Of a stretch of 40,616 bases of DNA, positions 16,243 through 24,586 are shown one piece after another. The stretch covers positions 1-40,616 of the forward strand of contig JUEF01000141.1 of the NCBI GenBank assembly GCA_000802045.1, in the 5' to 3' direction. Each line of letters starts with the position of its first letter. The stretch's first letter is position 1. A program made the translations under genes and the position numbers. The stretch is from Peptococcaceae bacterium BICA1-8. GTDB lineage: Bacteria; Bacillota; Peptococcia; Peptococcales; BICA1-8. The notes beneath the pieces were generated by a model, which did no database searches, was not told where the DNA came from, and saw only the letters and a program-made list of their open reading frames with translations.

Positions 16243-17070
16243 ATGCCTGGACCTTTTACCTTTACAATCCGCGATATTAATACCGGAAATCCCGTCCCCG
16301 GAGCAAAGATACAGATATTAACTGATGCCGTTATTGTTGATACCCAAATATCTGATGCAAGTGGGAATGTTACAATAACAAGCCTAGATGAAGGATTTTA
16401 TGATGTAATTGTTTCAAAAGACGGTTACCTTCCTGTGCGTCTAAACCGGGAGGTTCTTCAAAATTCCTTTTTATATTTGGAAGACCTTCAGCTTAAACCG
16501 GAGTCCTATAAAAGCAACCTTTACGGCAAAAACTCCGGAGGAACCTGGGAGCCCCTTAAAACATCATCCCCCGGTATCCTTTCAGTAAATATAGTGACAG
16601 AAAGCGAATCCTTAACTGGTATTTGCTACGTTGTAGATACCGGATCACTTTCTGTTCCTGTCGATCAATATCTTTTACTACAGCTAAATAATCCCCCTGG
16701 TTCCGGTAAAAGGCTGAATATTAAATACATCACCGGGGGAACCTCAGCATCTATTAGTGCATCCAACATGATCCTTAGTGTCCTGAAGAATGCTTCTTTT
16801 CCTGAAAGCGGGGTATCGTTAACCCCTAGTAACACCAACCTCGGTTTCCCTGATGCCAGTTCGGCAACAGCTAAGTACGTTATCAGAGCAAATCTTAACA
16901 TTGGAGGCAGCAAACTTTGGACTTACATGGTGAGCGGTGGAACCCAAGCTGATTATTTAGGACTTCTGATTATGCCCCCCAATAGTCAAATTGTTATAAG
17001 TCTTAAGAATACCGATAACCAAGTAAATACTTTCGCTGCTAACATTTGTTGGTCCGAAGAAGAACTTTAA
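16243..17070 (+). CDS. Appendage/fibre protein, shorter paralogue
   Basis: A 275-residue protein. Residues 1-88 are an Ig-like regulatory domain (TIRDINTGNPVPGAKIQI, SDASGNVTI, GFYDVIVSKDGY). A short linker leads to a C-terminal beta domain (LLLQLNNPPGSGKRLNIKY, TLSPSNTNLG-like segments, ANICWSEEEL) that matches residues 330-475 of the product at 14792. It lacks the middle lectin-like domain. RBS AAAGGGG, 23 bases after the previous stop, so the two are in one operon. The stop overlaps the ATG of the next small gene (TAATG). Confidence 0.6.
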   Translation: MPGPFTFTIRDINTGNPVPGAKIQILTDAVIVDTQISDASGNVTITSLDEGFYDVIVSKDGYLPVRLNREVLQNSFLYLEDLQLKPESYKSNLYGKNSGGTWEPLKTSSPGILSVNIVTESESLTGICYVVDTGSLSVPVDQYLLLQLNNPPGSGKRLNIKYITGGTSASISASNMILSVLKNASFPESGVSLTPSNTNLGFPDASSATAKYVIRANLNIGGSKLWTYMVSGGTQADYLGLLIMPPNSQIVISLKNTDNQVNTFAANICWSEEEL

Positions 17071-17294
17071 TGAAAGCACAACTAATAAAAATCCCATATT
17101 CCAAAACTTGCAAAGAAAAAATTGAGGGATTTGTAAAAGTAATAGGTAGATTTGAATATGATGAAAATAATGAAGATATTCCTATGATTGTGATTGACGG
17201 GAAGAGTTTCGCATGGGATGAATTTGGCAGGATGCTAGTTCGAAATTATTATATCTTTATTCATTGTTCTTCCCTTTCTTCTAATTCAAAATAG
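17070..17294 (+). CDS. Small protein with DGKxFxWxEFGRML motif, probably truncated
   Basis: A 74-residue product starting at the ATG that overlaps the previous stop. It has IEGFVKVIGRFEYDE and IPMIVIDGKSFAWDEFGRML. I recall a small, widespread Firmicutes family with this motif whose members continue after the ML with a further conserved stretch. Here the sequence turns into an unrelated tail (IHCSSLSSNSK) and runs 34 bases into the convergent ATP-grasp gene. The end may therefore have been replaced when the minus-strand cassette arrived. Function unknown. Confidence 0.55.
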   Translation: MKAQLIKIPYSKTCKEKIEGFVKVIGRFEYDENNEDIPMIVIDGKSFAWDEFGRMLVRNYYIFIHCSSLSSNSK

Positions 17295-18238
17295 ATTTCA
17301 CTTAATGTTTTTACACCAATACCAGCTTTATAAATTGGCTTGTACTCAATTTCATCACCATATATCATATCAATCCACCACTTCAAATCTTCGAATCCGA
17401 AATAAGACCTAAATGCCAGTGTACTTGATAATCTAGGGTTAATTTCAAAGGGAATATACTCCCCTTTTTCATCTTTCCTTACTTGAATGTTTATAGATCC
17501 TTTTAAGTGGATAAGATTTGAAATATTCTTTGCCAATTCATCTATCTTTGGGTCATTTACTAATTTAACAAATCTACTCAAACTTCCAAAACCCAATTTT
17601 CTTTGAAATGCAATGTTAAAAGTCTTATTTCCATCTGAGAATACTCCAATGGTATATTCCTTTTCTGAATCTCCAACAATCTCTTGAACTATGCTGTCAG
17701 AATATTTTTTTCGATAATACTTAAGATCCTGCTCATCTTCAACTATGAAAATCCCTTTACTACCTGCCGTAAATTTACGTTTCACCAAAAATGGATAATC
17801 TAGTTGATCTTCAAAGTTTTCAAATAAAAATGTCTTAGGATAAAAGATTTTATTCTCTTCAAAAAACTTAATGGTTTTCAACTTATCCATGAATATATCA
17901 ATGATATGGTCATTATTAATTAATAGTTTTATTTCATTCTCGTCATAAAATTTTCTTGTTTTACTTAAAACTTTTATTTCGATCTCTGAGCTAGGAATTA
18001 TTAAATCAATATTATGTTTACTACATAATTTATTTAAAAAGTCTATGTACATTCCTTGATCCTTAGCACTTGGAGCATTATAAAAGAAATCTACTTGATT
18101 TTTACTTGCAGGATAATTATTGATATCACATCCTATTAAAGTTGAATGATACTGTATCTTATTAAGAATACTAACTATTCCAATTCCTATATCTCCACCA
18201 ATCCCTGTAACTAAAATATTTAACTTCTTACTTATCAT
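17261..18238 (-). CDS. ATP-grasp ligase (carbamoyl-phosphate-synthase-like)
   Basis: A 325-residue protein. The N-terminal pre-ATP-grasp Rossmann part has NILVTGIGGDIG. The ATP-grasp core includes YPFLVKRKFTAGSKGIFIV (lysine and glycine loop), the hinge around IVQEIVGDSEKEYTIGV, and the metal-binding end GEYIPFEINPRLSSTLAF (Glu, Asn, Arg). Such enzymes activate a carboxylate as acyl-phosphate and join it to an amine. ATG 18238 is ten bases from AGGAGG and overlaps the upstream stop, so translation is coupled. As last gene of the minus cassette it may aminoacylate the sugar made by its partners (inference). Confidence 0.8.
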   Translation of the reverse strand: MISKKLNILVTGIGGDIGIGIVSILNKIQYHSTLIGCDINNYPASKNQVDFFYNAPSAKDQGMYIDFLNKLCSKHNIDLIIPSSEIEIKVLSKTRKFYDENEIKLLINNDHIIDIFMDKLKTIKFFEENKIFYPKTFLFENFEDQLDYPFLVKRKFTAGSKGIFIVEDEQDLKYYRKKYSDSIVQEIVGDSEKEYTIGVFSDGNKTFNIAFQRKLGFGSLSRFVKLVNDPKIDELAKNISNLIHLKGSINIQVRKDEKGEYIPFEINPRLSSTLAFRSYFGFEDLKWWIDMIYGDEIEYKPIYKAGIGVKTLSEIYFELEEREEQ

Positions 18239-18938
18239 TATTATTAGACCTCCTAAGGACATTAATCAAATAGCTCGGTTCACCTTGAAGTTCATCTATA
18301 TCTTTAATCAATTGTCCTATATTGTAATTAACAGATACAAACTCAACTTCCTTTTCCTCCGTATCTAATACCGCAAAACAAGCTGGTCTACCATCCCTAG
18401 GTTGACCAATTGAACCAGGATTAATAATCGTTAAGTTATTTATTGATTTTATCATCCGATAATGAGTATGTCCTTGGAAGATATAATCTGCATCAATTTC
18501 ATTGTATTTAGTCAAATCTGTATCAGGATAAACATAACCATTTAAATGATCCCAAGGATTCCCATGATACATTCTAATTGTAGTAATACTGTCTATCTGA
18601 CAGTCATAATCTGTTTTTAAATTTCTCAAAAAGTCCAGATTTTCTTGCGTAATATTTTCTTGAAATTTGATTATTGAACTTCCGTATTTATTTTTATAGT
18701 ATTCATATTCCGTTTTCCCATCAATAATATCTAGGAACATCTTGTCATGATTTCCTATAACACAATGCAATCTATTTATACTTTTTAATAAATTGATAAC
18801 TTCATTATGGTAATAATAATACCCACATATGTCACCACACATAAAAAACTCTTCTATATTAAGTTGTTCCATTAAGTAAAGAGCCTTGGCAAAAGAATAT
18901 ATATTGCCGTGGATATCTGAAAAAACACCTATTTTCAT
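18228..18938 (-). CDS. Metallophosphoesterase (YfcE/calcineurin-like)
   Basis: A 236-residue protein with the complete metal-ligand set: FSDIHGN near residue 5, CGDICGY near 36, IGNHD near 63 and FQGHTHY near 160, followed by NPGSIGQPRDGR. These are typical of small phosphodiesterases and phosphatases with two metals. It overlaps the ATP-grasp gene and starts four bases after the SDR stop. It could remove a phosphate from a sugar intermediate; sialic-acid type routes in some organisms need such a step, but they usually use HAD enzymes. Substrate unknown. Confidence 0.8.
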   Translation of the reverse strand: MKIGVFSDIHGNIYSFAKALYLMEQLNIEEFFMCGDICGYYYYHNEVINLLKSINRLHCVIGNHDKMFLDIIDGKTEYEYYKNKYGSSIIKFQENITQENLDFLRNLKTDYDCQIDSITTIRMYHGNPWDHLNGYVYPDTDLTKYNEIDADYIFQGHTHYRMIKSINNLTIINPGSIGQPRDGRPACFAVLDTEEKEVEFVSVNYNIGQLIKDIDELQGEPSYLINVLRRSNNNDK

Positions 18939-18942
18939 GTCA

Positions 18943-19710
18943 TCACTCGTTCCAAATATATTTATCAAGTTTTTCGTAAATACCGTCTATTTTCCAGTCA
19001 TTGATGAAAAACTTTTTAATTGTTTTAGCAACATCTATAGGACTTCTAAGTTTCTTATCTTGATAAAATTCAATGAATTTCTCAACTCCACTGAACTGAT
19101 GCTTACTTGTTTCTCTAATTTCCCTTTGAATATTAGTATCCATAATGCCAGGATCAATTGAAGCAATTTTCATTAATGGATTATTTTTATTTTCTTCTGC
19201 GATAGTCTCAATTATCATATGTACTGCAGCTTTTGATGCAGAATACAAACTCCAACCTTCTATAGGTTTCTTATAAGCTCCGGATGATATGTTTATAATT
19301 TTTGAATCAAGAGAGTTTGTATTACAAAAATCAACAAATTGATTCAAGATTAATACTGGCGATAAGCAATTTATAACCAGATTATTTTTAATATCCTTCA
19401 TATCTAGTTCCCCTATATGACAAATTGGATTTATTGTACCAGCGTTATTTATGAATGTAATTTTATTACAATTATTCAAATCAACTTTTAAGAAAATTCT
19501 TGACATCAATAGTTCAAGCTTCTCATAATCAAGCAAGTCAAAATTAAAAGTATATATTTTTACATTTATTCCACTTATTTCATTTACCAATGAATCTAAT
19601 TCACATTTATTTCTTGCAATAAGTATCAAGGTAACATTTTCTTCAGCAACTTCTTTAGCTAAAGCTCTACCGAGCCCTTTACTTGCACCTGTTATAATTA
19701 TATAATCCAC
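18943..19710 (-). CDS. Short-chain dehydrogenase/reductase
   Basis: A 255-residue classical SDR: TGASKGLG near residue 7 (NAD(P) binding), NNAGT near 89, NISSG with the catalytic Ser, and YSASK with the catalytic Tyr/Lys. It reduces or oxidises a keto/hydroxyl group. The GTG start has GGAGG seven bases upstream and almost touches the previous stop. In this cassette it may tailor a nucleotide sugar or the nonulosonic acid itself. It is of the small classical type, unlike the extended SDRs at 27988 and 29188. Confidence 0.85.
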   Translation of the reverse strand: MDYIIITGASKGLGRALAKEVAEENVTLILIARNKCELDSLVNEISGINVKIYTFNFDLLDYEKLELLMSRIFLKVDLNNCNKITFINNAGTINPICHIGELDMKDIKNNLVINCLSPVLILNQFVDFCNTNSLDSKIINISSGAYKKPIEGWSLYSASKAAVHMIIETIAEENKNNPLMKIASIDPGIMDTNIQREIRETSKHQFSGVEKFIEFYQDKKLRSPIDVAKTIKKFFINDWKIDGIYEKLDKYIWNE

Positions 19711-19712
19711 TA

Positions 19713-20696
19713 TTAAACCTCCAAAAGTTCATTAATTATTCTTTTTGTACCAAAACCATCTATCAATTTGGAGTATTTTTCATAAAAGGAAAGTCTATAG
19801 TTATAATCCATTATTCGATTTAACTCTACTAATAATTCATGATTCAAATTAGTAGAATTCCAATTGATGACTCTCTCCACAATATTGTGCTTAATGATAC
19901 TATTAACTGTATATTTTTGATTATCAATAACTTTAATTGGTATAAAGGGAGTCTGTGTAGCCAATAATTCATATATTGTTTGACCTGCAGCTGTAATGGC
20001 AAAATCAGATTTCAACATTAACTCTTTCATTATTTTCACATTGATATTATAATGTAGCTGAACATTTTCTAATTTATTCTCTTCAATTTCTAAGATATTT
20101 GTAAATGCATTTCCAATTACTACATCAAATTGAATATCTGAATGTTTTCTACATATTTTCTTTAGAATCAACGGTGTCAGATCTCTTATATCAGACCCAC
20201 CCATGGTAATTAAAACTCTTTTGACATTTTCATTGATATTGGTTCTTTTGGTATTCACAAATGAACTTCGTAAAATAATATATTGTGAACCAGTTAAATA
20301 TTTCGTTACTCCGTTTTCAGGATAGTTAATGTCATCAGTATTTAATGATGGAGTTACAACTATACCTTTAGGATATTTTAATCTACCTATATCATCAATA
20401 TATAAAGCCTTTTTTGATTTGGCTGAAATAGTCTTATACATTTCTTTAGGCGCCAAGTAAGAATCTACTATACAATAGTCTTCTTTACTAATATTGTCAT
20501 TTAAGTAATCTTCAGAAAACCAATCAACATTTGAAATCTGTCTGTCTTCAAGGAAATAAACATTGTCGATTTTCCCGTATATAATAAACTCAACCTCAAT
20601 ATCTCTATTTATGATTTCATCATATAATGAGCTGCATCTTGATAAGTGCCCAAGTCCTATTTCACTTCCACCCTCTGTAAATATCTTTACTTTCAT
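19713..20696 (-). CDS. PseG/SpsG-like nucleotide-sugar hydrolase or glycosyltransferase
   Basis: A 327-residue GT-B-fold protein. EIGLGHLSRC with His17 is the PseG active-site motif, and IDDIGR and LITMGGSD follow the family pattern, as does TAAGQTIYELLATQTPFI in the C-terminal half. PseG removes UDP from the 2,4-diacetamido sugar in pseudaminic acid synthesis. A more distant paralogue is encoded at 32096. It follows the SpsF-like gene in the same order as in the second cluster. Here no synthase, dehydratase or aminotransferase accompanies it, so it may depend on the cluster at 27988-35588, or act on another sugar. Confidence 0.75.
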   Translation of the reverse strand: MKVKIFTEGGSEIGLGHLSRCSSLYDEIINRDIEVEFIIYGKIDNVYFLEDRQISNVDWFSEDYLNDNISKEDYCIVDSYLAPKEMYKTISAKSKKALYIDDIGRLKYPKGIVVTPSLNTDDINYPENGVTKYLTGSQYIILRSSFVNTKRTNINENVKRVLITMGGSDIRDLTPLILKKICRKHSDIQFDVVIGNAFTNILEIEENKLENVQLHYNINVKIMKELMLKSDFAITAAGQTIYELLATQTPFIPIKVIDNQKYTVNSIIKHNIVERVINWNSTNLNHELLVELNRIMDYNYRLSFYEKYSKLIDGFGTKRIINELLEV

Positions 20697-20717
20697 ACCG
20701 TCCCAACCTTAACTACT

Positions 20718-21446
20718 TTAATTTTTTTGTTCGATATGTGCATTTATTTCATATAACTCCGGGGTCTTTTTAAATAATTTAATAATGTCATCTAAATAAA
20801 AATCATGTTTCCCATCATATAACTTCTCATATACCAGTTGTATTAACTCAAAGTCTTCTTCCGTATCCAAAGTCCATCGATACTTGGAGTAGTCTACATC
20901 ATTTTTAAAGTAAAATACTTTTTTGCTGCTCTCATAAATATAAGGCGTTACATGTTCACGCTGATATCTCTCTTTTGCATTCCTAAAAGCATCTTTTAAT
21001 ACATTAAATGAAAACACTTCTGCATCCAATCCTCTTGGGAATGTTCTTTGAGAGATATTAGGTCCTGCATTTGAAACAATATCATAATTTCCTTCTAAAT
21101 AACATGTTATTACATCGTCCAATACTCTTGGATCAATTAACGGACAATCAGAAGTAATTCGAATAATTATATCAACCTCATTTTCCTTAGCAACATAATA
21201 ATACCGACTAAGTACATCATCCTCACTACCTCTGAATACCTTAATACCTAGTTTTTGAGCTTCATTTACAATAGCACTGTCTCTTTCATTAGTAGTGGTT
21301 GCAATAACTATCATATCAATTAAATTGGACTGCTGAGCGCGCTTTATCACATGTTGGAGCACAGTCTTTCCCTTTATCTCTTTCAATACTTTTCCTGAAA
21401 AACGTGTAGAACCCATTCTAGCTTGAATAATTACACCTATTCTCAT
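20718..21446 (-). CDS. spsF: SpsF-like cytidylyltransferase
   Basis: A 242-residue protein beginning RIGVIIQARMGSTRFSGKVL, the CTP-binding signature of the SpsF/KdsB-like family. DVLSRYY and ITSDCPLIDP contain the metal-binding Asp. It activates an acidic sugar as a CMP derivative. About half its residues appear shared with the product at 31365. RBS AGTAGGA. First gene of the minus cassette, expressed from the region that carries the 25-bp repeat at 21505. The cassette is visibly AT-rich (I count 16 of 60 G+C at 19381-19440), unlike the fibre genes before it (31 of 60 at 15301-15360), which suggests separate origins. Confidence 0.8.
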   Translation of the reverse strand: MRIGVIIQARMGSTRFSGKVLKEIKGKTVLQHVIKRAQQSNLIDMIVIATTTNERDSAIVNEAQKLGIKVFRGSEDDVLSRYYYVAKENEVDIIIRITSDCPLIDPRVLDDVITCYLEGNYDIVSNAGPNISQRTFPRGLDAEVFSFNVLKDAFRNAKERYQREHVTPYIYESSKKVFYFKNDVDYSKYRWTLDTEEDFELIQLVYEKLYDGKHDFYLDDIIKLFKKTPELYEINAHIEQKN

Positions 21447-21504
21447 AGTATCGTCCTACTTTCGATAGTAATCAATTACTTTATTTTACTGCTTTAATGA
21501 CATC

Positions 21505-21529
21505 TATTATATTTTATTGTAAAACAAAG
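21505..21529. repeat. Right copy of the 25-bp direct repeat (with 13559-13583)
   Basis: Same 25 bases as at 13559 except for one position, same orientation. It lies between the divergent genes starting at 21446 and 21654. Confidence 0.6.
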
Positions 21530-21653
21530 GATATGGTTCTTAAGAGCACGGCTTTGAAGAATTGGGAGGGATTTGTAACAAAAAATTTATTTAATAATAC
21601 AATATAGAAATGATAACTATAAAAAAGAAAAAGACGATATTGGGGAGAAAAAT

Positions 21654-21968
21654 ATGAGAATAAAGGAAAACATTTGCGATGACATTGCAGCTTATTCTTT
21701 TGCGTTACAAAATCGGGTTGAAAAAGTTTTTCAGTATACCTTAAAAATAACGGAAATAAAGAACCTCCTAGCTAATATAAAAAAAGAAGCTGCCAACTTA
21801 CGGGAACTTTTGTGGACAAAGGAAGAGTTAAAACAAAGAGAAGAAGCAGTAAGTTTCTTCCAAGCAAGAATGCAGGCCACGGTATATTACACTTTAAAGA
21901 ATCTAGAAAACTATCAACAATGTGGTTGGAAAAACCTGTTTAAGCAAGGAGAAGATTGTGATGAATGA
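21654..21968 (+). CDS. Small helical protein of unknown function
   Basis: A 104-residue, almost wholly alpha-helical protein (many Lys, Glu, Leu, Gln; for example IKKEAANLRELLWTKEEL). No signal peptide or known motif. The start has GGGGAG upstream. It overlaps the next small gene by eight bases and opens the operon with the Maf glycosyltransferase. Small helical chaperone-like proteins often lie beside Maf in flagellar loci, and this may be a comparable partner; that is only inference. Confidence 0.65.
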   Translation: MRIKENICDDIAAYSFALQNRVEKVFQYTLKITEIKNLLANIKKEAANLRELLWTKEELKQREEAVSFFQARMQATVYYTLKNLENYQQCGWKNLFKQGEDCDE

Positions 21969-22278
21969 GTTCACCCCATTGAAGAAAAAAAGTGACAGAC
22001 TCCACAATTCCTTGCGTGCCTCTATTCAACATTTTAGAGAAGGCAATGATCAGCTTGGTTGGGATAATTTTCAAAATAGCATGGAAGACTTAGAAAACTT
22101 GTTAGAATTTGAGCAGTATTTTGAAGATTCAAAATGTGATATCCAAAAAATAACAACAGGTCTTCAATCCCTTTATGTGTGTATGCAAAATAAAGATGTT
22201 ATCGGCATGACAGATGTATTAGAGTTTACACTTTACCCCCTGACAAACCAGCGGGTTATAGAGCGTGATGAAAAATGA
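21961..22278 (+). CDS. Second small helical protein of unknown function
   Basis: A 105-residue, helical, acidic protein (SLRASIQHFREGNDQLGW, MEDLENLLEFEQYF). The ATG at 21961 has AAGGAG nine bases upstream and lies inside the end of the previous gene; its own stop overlaps the next ATG (ATGA). This tight coupling suggests that it acts with the Maf enzyme downstream. Not recognised as a family. Confidence 0.65.
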   Translation: MNEFTPLKKKSDRLHNSLRASIQHFREGNDQLGWDNFQNSMEDLENLLEFEQYFEDSKCDIQKITTGLQSLYVCMQNKDVIGMTDVLEFTLYPLTNQRVIERDEK

Positions 22279-24194
22279 TTGTAGCTAGAGAAAATGATAA
22301 CAAAGAAATGTTCCGAAAAAATATAGGTCTTTTACCTCTTTGGTTAAAAGAATCTATTCTAAAAATTGATGAAAAAAAACTATGGGACAAAGTGCAGGTT
22401 ACCTATAATGATGAAGACTATCCTCTATGTCGGTATAGTGAAGAAAATAGAAGCTTTCAGATTAATAGCCAACGTCCTGTCGAAGAAGCTAAACAGTGGT
22501 GTAGGAACATTTCTATAAAGGGCACAGGAGCTATTTTTATGTACGGGTCTGGCTTTGGTTATCCTTTGTTTGAGATTTTTGCCCAAAAACAGCCCCATAC
22601 TTTAGTTGTTCTTTTTGAACAGGATATTTATCTTTTTACAGCCATGCTGCATTATTTTGATTTAGAACCTATTATCAGAACGCAAAAAATAGCTTTTCTA
22701 ATTGGTGAAATTGAACACTTTGCTAAAGCCTTCGACCAGTTATTCTTTAGTATAGTTTTTGCTAACTGTACCTCGCCTACTATAGCCTTCACCCCAATGG
22801 CTCAGCGAAATTTCAAAACCCAATATCTAAAAATTCACCAATACATTTTTTTCCAATTGGGATTATTTGTATTTTACATTGGTAATGACCATTTAGATAA
22901 TCTAATTGGACTGCATAATCTATTGGCTAACATTAAGGAAATAGTACAAAATCCATATATCAGCAGCTTAAAAGATAAATATATGGATTTTCCGGCATTT
23001 ATTATAGCCAATGGCCCGTCATTGGATAAAAATATTCAAGAGTTAAAAAAAATCCAAGATAAAGGATTAATTATATGTACTGAATCCGCCATTATCCCTC
23101 TAATGAAAAATGGTATTAAACCAGATATATTAACTATTATTGAACGTACAGAAAATACCTATAAGTTTCATTTTAAGAATATTAAATATCCTGAGGATAT
23201 GGCTTTACTATCTTTGGCAATAGTTGATAAACAAGTGTATCCTTCTTTCCCAGGAGCAAAAATTCCCATATTTCGTAAATTGGAGGCAGTTAATCAGTGG
23301 TTAAATAACTACCTTGGTGACGAAAGTTCTTTAGATGCAGGGGCTAATGTTTCCCACCTTGCTTTAGAAATAGCTGCATATCTAGGGACAAACCCAATAG
23401 TATTTGTGGGTCAAGATTATGCTTATGGTCCTGAAGGCGTCACCCATAGTAAGGATTCAATTTATCAACAAAAACAGGGTGAGCGGGCGAGAAAAAGGAT
23501 AAAAGCAAGACCCATTGTTTATGTGGAAGGTAATATAGAAAAAATTATTTCTTCTAATCAATTGTGGGTTGATTTTAAGAAAGGCTTAGAACGGAAAATA
23601 GCTACCCATTCTCAGAAAGAAATTATTAATGCTACAGAAGGAGGGGCAAAAATTCAGGGTACTAAATGTGAACAGTTAGTCCAGGTTATCCAAAAGTATT
23701 GTACCCGGTCCATACCTTTTTGTGTCCATGAATTGATTGCAGCTAACAAAAAGCAGATCTCTATTAAGGAAAGAAAAGAGGGTTTGCAAAAATTCATAAA
23801 AAGTGTGGAAGAATATGCACGATCTTTTTACAAATTAAGTCGTGAGGCTGCCCATGGGAAGCTGACCTGTAGGGAAATGATCCGGTTATCGCAAGCAAAA
23901 GACGTTGAAAAATATCGTAATATTCTAGAAGAAAACTATCAAAAAAATAACAGCATCTATCAACTTTTTATAGCCGATGATTTGTATCGTTGTTTTTGCC
24001 AGCAGACTATTTTTGTCTATTTCTATCTAATGAATCGCTTAGGGCTAATTGATACACCAGAGAAAATTACAACAATTTTTGAAATTCAGCATGACTTTTT
24101 TTACCACTTAAATATTGTGTGTCAAAGTGTAGCTGTTCATTTAGAGGATGCCATAAAGCCCTTAGAGGACATATTAGAGGAGTTGGAATATTAA
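22275..24194 (+). CDS. Maf-type (DUF115/MptE-like) protein O-glycosyltransferase
   Basis: A 639-residue protein, the usual Maf size. The central DUF115 domain contains FIIANGPSLDKNI near residue 243, ICTESAIIPLM, GANVSHLALEIAAYLG near 355, and FVGQDYAYGPEGVTHSKDS near 377; these are the recognised Maf/MptE signatures. Maf enzymes transfer CMP-activated pseudaminic or legionaminic acid to Ser/Thr of flagellin. Here no flagellar gene is nearby, and both flanks carry nonulosonate pathway genes and coat-type proteins, so a spore-surface acceptor is suggested (inference). It is translationally coupled to the preceding gene and followed by TPR genes. Confidence 0.85.
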   Translation: MIVARENDNKEMFRKNIGLLPLWLKESILKIDEKKLWDKVQVTYNDEDYPLCRYSEENRSFQINSQRPVEEAKQWCRNISIKGTGAIFMYGSGFGYPLFEIFAQKQPHTLVVLFEQDIYLFTAMLHYFDLEPIIRTQKIAFLIGEIEHFAKAFDQLFFSIVFANCTSPTIAFTPMAQRNFKTQYLKIHQYIFFQLGLFVFYIGNDHLDNLIGLHNLLANIKEIVQNPYISSLKDKYMDFPAFIIANGPSLDKNIQELKKIQDKGLIICTESAIIPLMKNGIKPDILTIIERTENTYKFHFKNIKYPEDMALLSLAIVDKQVYPSFPGAKIPIFRKLEAVNQWLNNYLGDESSLDAGANVSHLALEIAAYLGTNPIVFVGQDYAYGPEGVTHSKDSIYQQKQGERARKRIKARPIVYVEGNIEKIISSNQLWVDFKKGLERKIATHSQKEIINATEGGAKIQGTKCEQLVQVIQKYCTRSIPFCVHELIAANKKQISIKERKEGLQKFIKSVEEYARSFYKLSREAAHGKLTCREMIRLSQAKDVEKYRNILEENYQKNNSIYQLFIADDLYRCFCQQTIFVYFYLMNRLGLIDTPEKITTIFEIQHDFFYHLNIVCQSVAVHLEDAIKPLEDILEELEY

Positions 24195-24213
24195 GAAGTA
24201 AAGGAGTGAAATT

Positions 24214-24570
24214 TTGCATACTATTGAAAATTTAGAACGAAAATTAGATTGCTTGGTTAAAGAGCCGGAAAACTTTCTTCATTTTAACCAGGTTGGAGTG
24301 TTACTTTATCAAGTGAAGGATTGGAAAAATGCGGAACTGTATTTTCAAAGAGCCTTTCAACTTAATCCAATGGATCGAGATATCCTCTATAATTATGCTT
24401 TGCTTTTGTATCAACAAGGCCAATATGAAAAAGCCGGCAGCTTATACCAAGCCTATTTAGAAATTGACCCCCTGGACGAGGAAGTTAGAGAAAAGGCAGG
24501 GGATTGTTATTATTTATTGGGAGAATATGAGCAAGCAGTAAGAATGTATGAAAAACTCCAAAAAGAGTAG
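24214..24570 (+). CDS. TPR protein
   Basis: A 118-residue protein made of about three tetratricopeptide repeats: NAELYFQRAFQLNP, NYALLLYQQGQYEKAGSLY, and DCYYLLGEYEQAVRMYEKL. TTG start behind AAGGAGTG, 19 bases after the Maf stop. TPRs mediate protein contacts; a short TPR protein between Maf and a GT2-TPR fusion probably helps with acceptor binding or complex assembly. Confidence 0.8.
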   Translation: MHTIENLERKLDCLVKEPENFLHFNQVGVLLYQVKDWKNAELYFQRAFQLNPMDRDILYNYALLLYQQGQYEKAGSLYQAYLEIDPLDEEVREKAGDCYYLLGEYEQAVRMYEKLQKE

Positions 24571-24586
24571 AGGAGAATCATAGTTC

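Noticed and set aside
22275..24194. Interpretation as a flagellin glycosylation locus
   Set aside because: Not excluded for the organism, but no flagellin, fliD, fliS or other flagellar gene is in the window, so it is not the favoured reading.
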